Source: DASSCW01 sp036556695 (GTDB lineage: Bacteria > Chloroflexota > Limnocylindria > QHBO01). Taken from it: a stretch of 64,000 nt of DNA. Shown piece after piece: positions 15,601 to 23,270 of this stretch. Within the stretch, counting starts at the first letter, position 1. Each line of letters begins with the position of its first letter. The notes under the pieces were generated by a model. The model was not told the DNA's origin. It saw nothing but the letters and a program-made list of their open reading frames with translations, and searched no databases. Where the stretch lies: positions 32,114 to 96,113 of the forward strand of contig DATBIY010000047.1 of assembly GCA_036556695.1 (NCBI GenBank), read 5' to 3'. A program made the translations under genes and the position numbers.

Positions 15601-16491
15601 GTGCGACGCCTGCCGGACCCGACGAGCCGCCTGCTCGTCGCCGCTGACGGCAAGGATCGGCTGGGTGGGGCGGTTCCCAGCCCGGCAGCCGCCTTCCTGC
15701 TGACCCTCATCACCCTGCCGACCCTATTCTGGCTGGTGACCCTGAAGCGCACCACGCTGTTCACCCTCCCCGAGCAGTGGCTGATGGATAACCTGGTGCC
15801 GGCGGTGCGCAACTGGATGCAGGAGATGCTGCCGCCGGTGCACGGTTTGCTCCTGGCGCTCAGCGCGCTGGGCTCCGGCTGGTTCGTGACCGCCGGCTTC
15901 GCCCTGCTGGGGCTGCTGGCGCTGGCAAAGGGCCGCCGTGACCTGGCCCTGCTGCTGGCGGCGGGGACGCTGGCGTTCCCGATCGAGTGGGCGCTGAAAT
16001 ACTTCACTGCCATCCCGGCCGTCAGCCCGACCGAGCTGTTCACCGCCATCTTCAACGTCGGCGGCACCGGGCTGGACGACCTGGCCGACTTCCCGGCCGG
16101 CCACGCCCTGCGGGCGACCGTCTTCTACGGCCTGGTGGCCTTCTGCGTGGCCCGCCTGGCGCCGGACCGCCGGCAGGGGATCACCGCCTACCTGGTGGCG
16201 CTCATCCTGATCGGCGCCATCAGCCTGACCCGCATCTACCTTGGCGCCCATTTCCCGATCGACGTGCTGGGCGGCTGGATCGCCGGCGCGGCGCTGCTAT
16301 CGGTGATCGTCTCAGTGCACGTGCTGGGCGTCGACGAGCGGCTGCGCGCCGCCGGCCACATCACCGCGCCGCCCGGCCAGCTGCAGCCGCATCGCGTGGC
16401 GGTGCCGCTGCACCACGCCTCCGAGACGGAAGCTCCGCCGCGCGACCGAAAGCTGGGGGATGCCGACGCCGCTGAGCCGACGCCGGGCTAG
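15601..16491 (+). CDS. PAP2-family membrane phosphatase
   Basis: A 296-residue membrane protein with about six transmembrane helices and the three-part PAP2 active site: LKYFTAIP (motif 1), FPAGHALRATVFYG (motif 2, PAGH in place of PSGH), and SLTRIYLGAHFPIDVLGGW (motif 3, with catalytic His and Asp). It probably dephosphorylates lipid phosphates such as phosphatidate or undecaprenyl pyrophosphate. It starts at GTG 15601, 6 nt after TATACT, and is therefore probably leaderless. The stop TAG overlaps the GTG start of the DedA gene. Confidence 0.88.
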   Translation: MRRLPDPTSRLLVAADGKDRLGGAVPSPAAAFLLTLITLPTLFWLVTLKRTTLFTLPEQWLMDNLVPAVRNWMQEMLPPVHGLLLALSALGSGWFVTAGFALLGLLALAKGRRDLALLLAAGTLAFPIEWALKYFTAIPAVSPTELFTAIFNVGGTGLDDLADFPAGHALRATVFYGLVAFCVARLAPDRRQGITAYLVALILIGAISLTRIYLGAHFPIDVLGGWIAGAALLSVIVSVHVLGVDERLRAAGHITAPPGQLQPHRVAVPLHHASETEAPPRDRKLGDADAAEPTPG

Positions 16492-17159
16492 TGCTGGAGT
16501 TCATCGACCGGGTCATCATCCCGTTCTTCCTGAGCCTGTACGACGCGGTGGGCTACGTGGGCGTGGCCATCGCCATCGGCCTGGAGACCTTCATTCCCAT
16601 CATTCCGTCGGAAGTCATCGTGCCGATGGCCGGCTGGAAGGTCAGCCAGTCAGCCGCGGACCCGAGCATCGTCGAGCCGCTGACCGGCGCCCCGTGGAGC
16701 TGGCTGGCGGTGCTGGTGGTGGCCACCGTCGGGGCGGTCGCCGGTTCGCTGGCCGGCTACCTGATCGGCGCATGGGGCGGCCGCCCGCTGCTCGACCGCT
16801 GGGGTCGCTACGTGCACATCTACCCGGACGACCTGGACCGCGCCGACGCCTGGTTCGCCAAGTACGGCGACTGGGCGGTGTTCTTCGCACGGCTGGTGCC
16901 GCTGCTTCGGGCGCTGATCAACTATCCGGCCGGCGTGGCGCGCATGCCGCTTGGCCGCTTCCTGCTGTTCAGCACGCTGGGGTCGCTGCCCTGGAACGCG
17001 GCGCTGCTGCTCGCCGGCTTCCTGCTGGGCGAGAACTACGAGCAGCTGTACGCGGCGGTGCGCCCGTTCGAGTACGTGATCTACGCCATCGTGATCATCG
17101 GCGGCGCCTACGTGATCTACCGCTGGATACGGGGACGGGGCCGGCCGGCCGCCGCCTGA
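16491..17159 (+). CDS. DedA/VTT-family membrane protein
   Basis: A 222-residue polytopic protein of the DedA (SNARE-associated/VTT) family. Typical features are the N-terminal ETFIPIIPSEVIVPMAGW helix with acidic residue, the re-entrant GSLAGYLIGAWGG segment, and FFARLVPLLRALINYPAGVARMPLGRFLLFSTLGSLPWN with the conserved Arg and Gly-Trp region. DedA proteins are implicated in lipid flipping and membrane homeostasis, which suits its coupling to the PAP2 phosphatase. GTG 16491 shares one base with the upstream stop (TAGTG). Confidence 0.88.
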   Translation: MLEFIDRVIIPFFLSLYDAVGYVGVAIAIGLETFIPIIPSEVIVPMAGWKVSQSAADPSIVEPLTGAPWSWLAVLVVATVGAVAGSLAGYLIGAWGGRPLLDRWGRYVHIYPDDLDRADAWFAKYGDWAVFFARLVPLLRALINYPAGVARMPLGRFLLFSTLGSLPWNAALLLAGFLLGENYEQLYAAVRPFEYVIYAIVIIGGAYVIYRWIRGRGRPAAA

Positions 17160-17170
17160 GCAGGCGCTGT

Positions 17171-17199
17171 TTGACCCGCCTGTGTTGCGGTGGCACGCT
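17171..17199 (+). promoter_or_regulatory. Possible promoter of the riboswitch transcript
   Basis: TTGACC at 17171-17176 is followed after 17 nt by CACGCT (17194-17199). The -10 match is weak, but the position, about 25 nt before the FMN aptamer, is right. Confidence 0.35.
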
Positions 17200-17223
17200 A
17201 GCCGAGTAACCGAACACATCCAT

Positions 17224-17410
17224 CGTCTTCGGGGCGGGGTGAAAGTCCCCACCGGCGGTCGGCTCGGCAGCGAGCCAGCCCGCGAACCTCGACAGGCCCG
17301 GCGCCACGGAGCGCGGCACCGGGAGCACCTGGTGAGGCCGACCTGACCCGGCGAGCGCGAGGCTCGACGGCAGACAGGGCCGACGGTCACAGTCCGGAAG
17401 GGAGAAGGCG
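17224..17410 (+). ncRNA. FMN riboswitch (RFN element)
   Basis: The stretch carries the diagnostic conserved blocks of the RFN aptamer in order: GGGGCGGGGTGAAAGTCCCC at the 5' side, ACCGGCGGT, AGCCCGCGAACC, TGACCCGGC, GGCCGACGGTCACAGTCCG, and the 3' block GGAAGGGAGAAGG. Stem P1 can form between 17224-17230 and 17404-17410. It binds FMN and normally shuts off riboflavin synthesis or uptake genes. Here it lies about 145 nt upstream of an ABC transporter operon, not of rib biosynthesis genes. Confidence 0.93.
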
Positions 17411-17446
17411 AGCGCGAGGCGTTGTCCGACGCATCGGCCATGGCTT

Positions 17447-17476
17447 CGGCCTGCACGTTCGTGCTGGCCGACTTTC
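17447..17476 (+). terminator. Candidate riboswitch expression-platform hairpin
   Basis: CGGCC (17447-17451) pairs with GGCCG (17466-17470), extended by a GCAC/GTGC inner stem with one mismatch and a GTTC loop, followed by ACTTTCCC. It may be the conditional terminator of the FMN riboswitch. The T-run is short, so translational control is also possible. The remaining bases to 17554 hold nothing else I recognise. Confidence 0.4.
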
Positions 17477-17554
17477 CCTGAACCGATGTCGCGGTGAGCG
17501 TCAACCGCCTGGCACGCCCCCTTGACGCTGGCCAGCAGTCATTCGAAGGAGCGC

Positions 17555-18349
17555 ATGCCACTCTCGGTCCGCATCCACGACCTGGAGGTCAGCTTTCCGG
17601 CTCCGGAAGGCCGGCTGACCGCCTTGCGCCTCTTCTCCCTGGACGTGCCGGCCGGTAGCTTCACGGTGATCATCGGGCCCAATGGATGCGGCAAATCCAC
17701 GCTGCTGCGGGCCCTCGCCGGGCTGCTGACCCCCGACTCCGGGCGCGTGGAGCTGCTGGACGGGGGAACGCGCCGGCAGCCGCGAGCCGGCGACCCGGAC
17801 ATCGGCATCGCCTTCCAGCAACCGCGCCTGCTGCCGTGGCTCAGCACGATCGACAACGTGGAGCTGCCGCTGGCGCTGGCTGGCGTGGCGCGCGACGAGC
17901 GGCGTGACCGCGCGCTGGCTGGGCTGCGCCGGGTGGGCATTGCCGATGCCGCCCGCCTGCGCCCGGCCGAGCTGTCCGGCGGCATGGCCCAGCGCGCCGC
18001 GCTGGCGCGGGCGCTGGTCACCGACCCGCAGCTGCTCCTGTTGGACGAGCCCTTCAGCGCGCTCGATGCGCTGACGCGCGAGGCGTTCGACAGCGAGCTG
18101 CAGCGCCTGTGGCTGGAGCAGCGCCGCACCGTGCTGCTGGTCACCCACGCGGTGAGCGAGGCGGTGCGCCTGGCCGACCGGGTGGTGGTCATGACCGCCC
18201 GTCCCGGTGCGGTGAGCCGCGTGGTGGAGGTCGACCTGTCGCGCCCTCGCGGCGTGGACGTGGACGCTGCGCAGCAGGAGGCCGACGTGCGGACGGCGCT
18301 GGCATCGGTCCATCCGCCTGAGCTGGCGCCCTGGAGCGCACAACCGTGA
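17555..18349 (+). CDS. ABC transporter ATPase, predicted riboflavin uptake
   Basis: A 264-residue ATPase of the nitrate/sulfonate/thiamine-precursor class. Walker A is GPNGCGKST (41-49), the Q-loop is AFQQPRLLPW, the signature is LSGGMAQRAALARAL (from 140), and Walker B is LLLLDEPFSALD. ATG 17555 is preferred with AAGGAG just upstream; an in-frame TTG at 17522 adds a poorly conserved stretch. It is the first gene after the FMN riboswitch and overlaps the permease by GTGA. The riboswitch suggests riboflavin or a flavin precursor as substrate, in line with RibXY-type systems predicted in Chloroflexi. Confidence 0.85.
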   Translation: MPLSVRIHDLEVSFPAPEGRLTALRLFSLDVPAGSFTVIIGPNGCGKSTLLRALAGLLTPDSGRVELLDGGTRRQPRAGDPDIGIAFQQPRLLPWLSTIDNVELPLALAGVARDERRDRALAGLRRVGIADAARLRPAELSGGMAQRAALARALVTDPQLLLLDEPFSALDALTREAFDSELQRLWLEQRRTVLLVTHAVSEAVRLADRVVVMTARPGAVSRVVEVDLSRPRGVDVDAAQQEADVRTALASVHPPELAPWSAQP

Positions 18350-19089
18350 GGCGGCTGGTGACGGCGGTCATCTCGCTGGCCGTGTTCCTGGCTGCCTGGA
18401 AGCTGCTGACCGGGCTGACCGGCACGCCTGACTACATCCTGCCGGCGCCCGAGGCCGTGGGTGAGCGCGCGGTGCGCGCCATCGGCTCCGGGATCCTGTG
18501 GGAGCACCTGTGGGCCACGCTGTCGGAGGTGGTGCTCGGCTTCGCGCTGGGTGCCGTGGCGGCGGGGGCTATTGGCGTGGCGCTCGGCAAGAGCGTGGTC
18601 ATCGAGCGGGTGCTGTCTCCGTACATCGTCGCCGCCCAGGCGGTCCCGGTGCTGGCGCTGGCGCCGCTGCTGGACATCTGGTTCGGCGGCGGGCTGTTCG
18701 CCCGGGTGCTGGTGGTCGCGCTGATCGTCTTCTTCCCGATCGCCATCGCCACCATGGTCGGCATCCGTTCGGCCGACCCGGCGCTGCGCGAGATGCTGCG
18801 CAGCCTGGGCGCCACATCGGGCCAGCTAACCCTGCGGCTGGAGATTCCCTCGGCCCTGCCCGTCATCTTCGGCGGTCTGCGGGTCGGGGTGACGCTGGCC
18901 GTCATCGGCGCCGTGGTGTCCGAGTGGGTGAGCGCCGGCGTCGGGCTGGGGGTGCTGATCAACATCGCCGACCAGGGGCTGTTCGACACGCCCCTCATGT
19001 TTGTAGCCCTCGCCGCGCTGGCGATCATCGGCCTTGCCTTCTACAGCCTGGTCGTGCTCGTCGAGCGGCGGCTCATCCGTCCTGCTTGA
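18346..19089 (+). CDS. ABC transporter permease, predicted riboflavin uptake
   Basis: A 247-residue inner-membrane permease of the BPD_transp_1 family with about six helices. The EAA loop reads LREMLRSLGATSGQLTLRLEIPSALP, which docks the ATPase. It starts at GTG 18346, overlapping the ATPase stop as GTGA. The arrangement ATPase-permease-binding protein under one FMN riboswitch indicates a complete importer. Related systems carry taurine, nitrate or the HMP thiamine precursor, but the flavin riboswitch argues for riboflavin here. Confidence 0.87.
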   Translation: MRRLVTAVISLAVFLAAWKLLTGLTGTPDYILPAPEAVGERAVRAIGSGILWEHLWATLSEVVLGFALGAVAAGAIGVALGKSVVIERVLSPYIVAAQAVPVLALAPLLDIWFGGGLFARVLVVALIVFFPIAIATMVGIRSADPALREMLRSLGATSGQLTLRLEIPSALPVIFGGLRVGVTLAVIGAVVSEWVSAGVGLGVLINIADQGLFDTPLMFVALAALAIIGLAFYSLVVLVERRLIRPA

Positions 19090-19098
19090 GGTAGACCG

Positions 19099-20112
19099 AT
19101 GTCATCGCCGCGCCGCGCCCTCCCGTTGATACTCCTGGTGACCCTGCTGGTTGCCTGCACCCCGTCCTCGCAGTCGACGGCGTCGGCCAGCGCCGTCGCC
19201 TCCTCCGGCGGCCTGCGCTCGGTGCGTCTGCTGCTGGGCTTCCAGCCGGACGTGCAGTTCGCGCCGTTCTACATGGCGCAGCAGGCCGGCTACTTCCGCG
19301 ACGCGGGACTGGAGGTGACCATCGAGTACAGCGACGACGTGCTGCGCCTGGTCGCGGACGGACAGGCACAGGTGGGTGTGGCCGATGCCACCGACGTGAT
19401 GATCGGCCGCACCGCCGGCATCCCCATCCGCTACGTCGCGACGCTGTACAAGCGCTTCCCGGTGGCGCTGATCGGGGCGCCGGAAACGGTGCCGGCGGAT
19501 CCCGCGGACCTGGGCGGGCTGCGGATCGGCACCCCGGGACGCTTCGGCTCGTCGTGGCATGCCCTGGTGGCGCTGCTCGATGCCGGCGGGCTCAGCCCGG
19601 ACGACGTCACCATCCGCGAGTACCCACAGTTCAACCAGGTGGAGGGGCTGCTCAACCGCGACGTGGACCTGATCACCGGCTTCGTGGCCAACGAGCCGCT
19701 GCGCCTGCGAGCCCAGGGCTTGGAGCCAGCGCTCATGACGGTCGACGAGTTCGCGCCGCTGCCCGGTCCGGGCGTCGTGGCTGGCGACGCGCTGCTGGAA
19801 GACGATCCAGAGCTGGTTGCGGCGTTTGCCGGCGCAGTCGTTCGCGCCCAGGAGGAGATCGCCGCGGACCCGGAACGCGGCATGGAGGCCGCCATCGCCG
19901 AGGTCCCCGCCATCGCCGAGGACCGCGCAACTGCCCGCGCCGTGCTGAACGCGACCATCGAGGTATGGGATGCGCCGTTTTCCGGCGCGGTAATCCGCGA
20001 CGTGTGGGACCAGGGCTACGAGACGATGCGTCGCCTGGCGTTCATCGATGGCTCGGTGCCGGTGGAGGACATGTACGACGTCACCGTCATGGGGGTGACG
20101 GACCCCCTCTAG
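19099..20112 (+). CDS. Substrate-binding lipoprotein (NMT1/THI5-like), predicted riboflavin uptake
   Basis: A 337-residue extracellular binding protein. The N-terminal lipobox LVAC (cysteine at about residue 17) marks a lipoprotein. The mature part begins LLLGFQPDVQFAPFYMAQQAGYFRDAGLEV, the standard opening of NMT1/THI5-like binding proteins, and continues with GQAQVGVADATDVMIGRTAGIPI. ATG 19099 has GAGGT about 6 nt upstream, 9 nt after the permease. It is the last gene of the riboswitch operon; its stop lies in a palindrome shared with the convergent folD. Confidence 0.87.
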   Translation: MSSPRRALPLILLVTLLVACTPSSQSTASASAVASSGGLRSVRLLLGFQPDVQFAPFYMAQQAGYFRDAGLEVTIEYSDDVLRLVADGQAQVGVADATDVMIGRTAGIPIRYVATLYKRFPVALIGAPETVPADPADLGGLRIGTPGRFGSSWHALVALLDAGGLSPDDVTIREYPQFNQVEGLLNRDVDLITGFVANEPLRLRAQGLEPALMTVDEFAPLPGPGVVAGDALLEDDPELVAAFAGAVVRAQEEIAADPERGMEAAIAEVPAIAEDRATARAVLNATIEVWDAPFSGAVIRDVWDQGYETMRRLAFIDGSVPVEDMYDVTVMGVTDPL

Positions 20113-20125
20113 GCGCTGCGCCTAG
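20109..20125. terminator. Palindrome spanning both convergent stop codons
   Basis: CTAGGCG (20109-20115) and CGCCTAG (20119-20125) are exact reverse complements with a 3-nt loop. The stem contains the TAG of the binding-protein gene and the TAG of folD on the other strand. There is no T-run, so its termination function is uncertain. Confidence 0.4.
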
Positions 20126-21030
20126 CGCTCGGTCGGCTGTTCGCTCCGCACCGGCATGGCCTCGGTCCACGGATCGCCATCGCCCACGCTGCGCTCGGCG
20201 GCCTGCACCGTCTGCTCCAGCAGCATCATGGTGGTCACCGGCCCGACGCCGCCCGGCACCGGGGTGATGGCGCGCACCACCGGGCGCAGCGCCGCGGTGT
20301 CGGCGTCGCCGACGATGCCGGCCGGGGTGGTGTTGATGCCGCAGTCGATGACCACCGCCGAGCGGTTGACCATCTCGGAGCGGATGAGGCCCGGCTGACC
20401 GGCGGCCGCCACAAGGATCTCGGCGCGACGCGTCTCGCGGGCGAGGTTGCGCGTACGCCGATGGGTGACCACCACGGTCGCGTCCGCCTGGAGCAGCAGG
20501 CCGGCGACCGGTCGCCCGACCACCGCCGAGCGTCCGACGACCACCGCACGCTTGCCGGCGACCGGGATCTGGTACGTGCGCAGGATGGCCATCACCGCCA
20601 GCGCGGTGGCCGGCACGAAGGCACGGTCGCCGCGCGCCAGTCGTCCGGCATTCAGCGGGGTCGCGCCGTCGACGTCCTTGCCGGGGTCGATGAGCGCCAC
20701 CACCGCCCCAGGATCGAGGTTGAGGGGCATCGGCTGGGCCAGCACGATCCCGCTGACCGACGGGTCGCGGTTCAGCGCGCCGATCCGTGCCGCCAGGTCG
20801 CTGAGCTGCACGCCCGCCGGCGGCACGATGTCGAGCGGCTCGATGCCGACGCTGCGCGCCGCCCGCGCCAGGCTGGCGGCATACACTGCCGAGGGGCCGC
20901 TCTCCTCGAAGCGCACCACAGCCAGCCGCGGCCGCGTTCCCGTTCGGTCCGCCAGGGTAGTTAGCCGCTCGCTCAGCTCACGCCAGATGCGCGAGGCGAC
21001 CACCCGCCCGTCGAGCAGCTTCGCGCTCAC
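20122..21030 (-). CDS. folD: FolD-type methylene-THF dehydrogenase lacking cyclohydrolase residues
   Basis: A 302-residue protein aligning with E. coli FolD without gaps through the first 120 residues. The NADP-binding half (KRAVVVGRSAVVGRPVAGLLL, then ITPVPGGVGPVTTMMLLEQTV) is intact, as are Tyr50 and Asp121 (KDVDG). The catalytic lysine of the YxxxK motif (E. coli Lys54) is Leu54, and Gln98 is Ala98. Loss of this lysine in studied FolD proteins abolishes cyclohydrolase but leaves dehydrogenase activity, so this is probably a monofunctional methylene-tetrahydrofolate dehydrogenase. GTG 21030 overlaps the stop of the upstream FTCD_C-type gene (GTGA), which may provide the missing step. Confidence 0.88.
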   Translation of the reverse strand: MSAKLLDGRVVASRIWRELSERLTTLADRTGTRPRLAVVRFEESGPSAVYAASLARAARSVGIEPLDIVPPAGVQLSDLAARIGALNRDPSVSGIVLAQPMPLNLDPGAVVALIDPGKDVDGATPLNAGRLARGDRAFVPATALAVMAILRTYQIPVAGKRAVVVGRSAVVGRPVAGLLLQADATVVVTHRRTRNLARETRRAEILVAAAGQPGLIRSEMVNRSAVVIDCGINTTPAGIVGDADTAALRPVVRAITPVPGGVGPVTTMMLLEQTVQAAERSVGDGDPWTEAMPVRSEQPTER

Positions 21031-21680
21031 GAAGGCCTGATCCTCCGGTCGACCACGACCGTGGCCTCTTCCTCGGCCGCCGCAGCTAGCCTCGCCAGCC
21101 GCTCAAGCTCCGCCGGCGCGCTGGCACGGAGCGGCTCATCCGCCGCCAGGTAGGGCAGGTTGATCTGCACGTTCAGGATGGCGCCGCGCACCGCGGCTCT
21201 CGCCAGCAACGCCGCGACGCCGGCATCGCTGGCTGCGTTCGGGTTGCCGATGGGCGCGATGGCCCGCGCCAGCTCCACGACCTCGGCAGCCACCTGTGCG
21301 GCACGCAACGGCGCGTCGGCGGCCGCGACCATCGCGCGGGCCAGCTGTTGGCTGCGTGCCTGGCGCTGCTCGTCCGTCTCACGGGGCAGCCGGCGCGCCT
21401 CGACGACAGCGGCATACGCGCGCGAGTCCTCGTCGGCCAGGTCCAGCAGACGATCGCGCGCCTCGACGGCCGCGTCGCGGAGGCGCGTCAGCTCCTCGTG
21501 GTGATCGGCGGCATCCGGACGGCCGATGGTCAGCTCGGCGACCATCGAGACCAGGGACGCACCCATGGCGCCGGCCAGTGCGGCGGCCGATCCGCCGCCG
21601 GGAATCGGCTCGCGGGTGGCCAGGCGGTGGGTCAGCTCCCGGAGGGAAAGCTCATTCAGGCTGGTGGTCGGGTCCTCCAC
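21027..21680 (-). CDS. FTCD_C/FchA-type cyclodeaminase or methenyl-THF cyclohydrolase
   Basis: A 217-residue helical protein of the formiminotransferase-cyclodeaminase C-terminal family. The signature PIPGGGSAAALAGAMGASLVSMVAELT lies near the N-terminus and NPNAASDAGVAALLARAAVRGAILNVQINLPYL in the middle. Family members either release ammonia from formimino-THF (histidine breakdown) or hydrolyse methenyl-THF (FchA). Both suit this genome: ftcD is at 6850 and the overlapping FolD lacks cyclohydrolase residues. The start is GTG 21680; TACAAT on the minus strand (21718-21713) could be its -10, giving a leader of about 30 nt. The frame upstream of 21680 is not protein-like. Confidence 0.85.
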   Translation of the reverse strand: MEDPTTSLNELSLRELTHRLATREPIPGGGSAAALAGAMGASLVSMVAELTIGRPDAADHHEELTRLRDAAVEARDRLLDLADEDSRAYAAVVEARRLPRETDEQRQARSQQLARAMVAAADAPLRAAQVAAEVVELARAIAPIGNPNAASDAGVAALLARAAVRGAILNVQINLPYLAADEPLRASAPAELERLARLAAAAEEEATVVVDRRIRPS

Positions 21681-21712
21681 TGGCGAGGGTCTCGTACGCC
21701 TCGCCGCGGAGA

Positions 21713-21718
21713 TTGTAG
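21713..21718 (-). promoter_or_regulatory. Possible -10 element for the FTCD_C-folD pair
   Basis: TACAAT on the minus strand, 32 nt before GTG 21680 and directly after the stop of the small SOS gene. Confidence 0.4.
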
Positions 21719-21720
21719 GG

Positions 21721-21981
21721 CTACGCCGCCTGGTCCAGCGCCTCCACGAACCAGCGACGCGCTCGGCCGTCGAAGACGAGCGAGGCCTGACCGGCATCCG
21801 TCTCGACCAGGAAGGTGATGCGCGGGCCGCGATCCGCCGGATAGGCAGCCGTCTCGTCACGAACCGACTCGAGCCCGCGCACCGTGAGCTGGCGCTCTCC
21901 CATCTGGACGGAGAGCGGCCGCGCCTGCCGGCGATCCCAGCGGACGCGGGCGGGGGTGGGGGTGATCTTGGTGAGTGCCAT
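21721..21981 (-). CDS. Small DUF6504-like protein under SOS control
   Basis: An 86-residue protein with no signal or membrane segment. It reads as a small beta-rich domain: RRQARPLSVQMGERQLTVRGLESVRDE, then a strand ending TFLVETDAGQASLVFDGRARRWFVEAL. It resembles DUF6504 proteins found beside translesion polymerases in Actinobacteria; this assignment is from memory of the family and is tentative. ATG 21981 is preceded by GGAG. Its promoter carries two LexA boxes, one inside the core promoter and one after the predicted start site, and it sits directly downstream of dinB. The context argues for a role in SOS repair or mutagenesis. Confidence 0.7.
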   Translation of the reverse strand: MALTKITPTPARVRWDRRQARPLSVQMGERQLTVRGLESVRDETAAYPADRGPRITFLVETDAGQASLVFDGRARRWFVEALDQAA

Positions 21982-21995
21982 GACCCTGGGCTCCA

Positions 21996-22007
21996 GAACA
22001 GGTGTTC
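21996..22007. promoter_or_regulatory. LexA box (downstream copy)
   Basis: GAACAGGTGTTC, a GAAC-N4-GTTC SOS box of the Gram-positive type, between the predicted transcription start and the ATG of the small gene at 21981. Confidence 0.85.
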
Positions 22008-22019
22008 GAATAGGGCGCC

Positions 22020-22049
22020 ACTATACGAACAGGCGTTCTAGTCTGTCAA
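22020..22049 (-). promoter_or_regulatory. SOS promoter of the DUF6504-like gene
   Basis: On the minus strand, -35 TTGACA (22049-22044), an 18-nt spacer and -10 TATAGT (22025-22020). The -35 contains the TGA stop codon of dinB. A LexA box fills the spacer. Confidence 0.88.
22027..22038. promoter_or_regulatory. LexA box (core-promoter copy)
   Basis: GAACAGGCGTTC, identical to the box upstream of lexA, placed between the -35 and -10 of the small SOS gene. Confidence 0.92.
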
Positions 22050-23257
22050 TCCTCAATTTCGGCCGATGGCGCGTCAGGCCGTTCGCCGAAATCCGGCCGA
22101 CGACGGTCGCGGTGGCCCACCAGCCGCGCACGGGTGATGGCCTTCTCACCGAACCGCTCGCGCACCGCGTCGATCGACTGCGCGATGCGATCGGTCCGGT
22201 CCGGCGCGTCGAACAGGGTCAGCTGCTGAACGTTCGACAGGTTGATGGCCGTCAGGCCGATCAGTCGCACCGCGCGGTCGTCGTTCAGCGCCTTGCGCAG
22301 CAGGCTCACGCCCATCTCGTACAGCGGCTCAGAGTCGCGGACCTGGTGGCCCAGCGGCGCCTGGCGGGTGATGGTGTCGAAGCCCTCGTAGCGCAGCTTG
22401 AGCTGCACGGCGCCGGCGGCCAGGTCGTGGTGACGCAGCCGGCTGGCCACCGACTCCGCCAGGTCGAGCAGCGTCGCCTCCAGGCGGGCCGGGTCGGTGA
22501 CGTCGTGGTCGAAGGTCAGCTCGTGGCCTACCGACTTCGGCGCCTGGCCGGAGCTGACGCGCGACGGGTCCACGCCCTGTGCGCGGAGGCGCAGGTCCAG
22601 CCCGTGGATCCCGAACCTGCGACGCAGCGTGCCTTCCGGCAGCGCCGCCAGCTGGCCGATGGTGGTCACGCCGTAGTCAGACAGCGCCTGCCGCGACTGC
22701 GGACCCACGCCCCACAGCCTGGTCACCGGCAGCGGTGCCAGGAACTCCGCTTCGCCGCCGGGCGGCACCACCACCAGCGCGTCGGGCTTGCGCAGGTCGG
22801 ACGCCACCTTGGCGCACAGCTTGTTGGTAGCCACGCCGACGCTGACCACGAGCCCCACCTCGTCGAGAACGCGCCGCTTGAGCTGACGCGCGATCGTCTC
22901 GCCGTTGCCAAAGGCCGCGCGGCTGGCGGTGACATCCATGAAGGCCTCGTCCAGGCTGATGGGCTCCACCAGCGGCGTGTAGCTGGCGAAGATGCGCATC
23001 ACCTGGCGGCTCAGCTCGCGATAGCGGTCGAAGCGGCCGGGCAGGAAGACGCCACCGGGGCACAGCCGCTGGGCGGTGCGCAGCGGCATGGCGGAGTGCA
23101 CCCCGAACCTGCGCGCTTCGTACGACGCGGCGCTGACCACGCCGCGCGCATTCGGGTCGCCGCCAACGATCACCGGCTTTCCCCGCAACGCGGGGTTGTC
23201 CAGGATCTCGACGCTGGCGTAGAAGGCGTCCAGGTCGGCATGCAGGATTGTGCGCAT
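22046..23257 (-). CDS. dinB: DNA polymerase IV (Y-family translesion polymerase)
   Basis: A 403-residue Y-family polymerase. The N-terminal catalytic aspartate motif is HADLDAFYASVE (Asp8) and the second acidic pair is SLDEAFMD (Asp103-Glu104). The helix-hairpin-helix part (LWGVGPQSRQAL, IGQLAALPE) and little-finger domain follow. Near the C-terminus QLTLF (about 345-349) is a beta-clamp-binding peptide, which favours an active DinB over an ImuB-like protein. ATG 23257 lies 13 nt after the HTH_42 gene, in an operon led by lexA, so it is probably SOS-induced. The open frame upstream of 23257 is an antisense artefact. Confidence 0.94.
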   Translation of the reverse strand: MRTILHADLDAFYASVEILDNPALRGKPVIVGGDPNARGVVSAASYEARRFGVHSAMPLRTAQRLCPGGVFLPGRFDRYRELSRQVMRIFASYTPLVEPISLDEAFMDVTASRAAFGNGETIARQLKRRVLDEVGLVVSVGVATNKLCAKVASDLRKPDALVVVPPGGEAEFLAPLPVTRLWGVGPQSRQALSDYGVTTIGQLAALPEGTLRRRFGIHGLDLRLRAQGVDPSRVSSGQAPKSVGHELTFDHDVTDPARLEATLLDLAESVASRLRHHDLAAGAVQLKLRYEGFDTITRQAPLGHQVRDSEPLYEMGVSLLRKALNDDRAVRLIGLTAINLSNVQQLTLFDAPDRTDRIAQSIDAVRERFGEKAITRARLVGHRDRRRPDFGERPDAPSAEIED

Positions 23258-23270
23258 GACCGCCGTCGGG

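Noticed and set aside
17224..17410. THF, TPP or cobalamin riboswitch instead of FMN
   Set aside because: The conserved RFN blocks, including ACCGGCGGT and the 3' GGGAGAAGG, are specific to the FMN aptamer.
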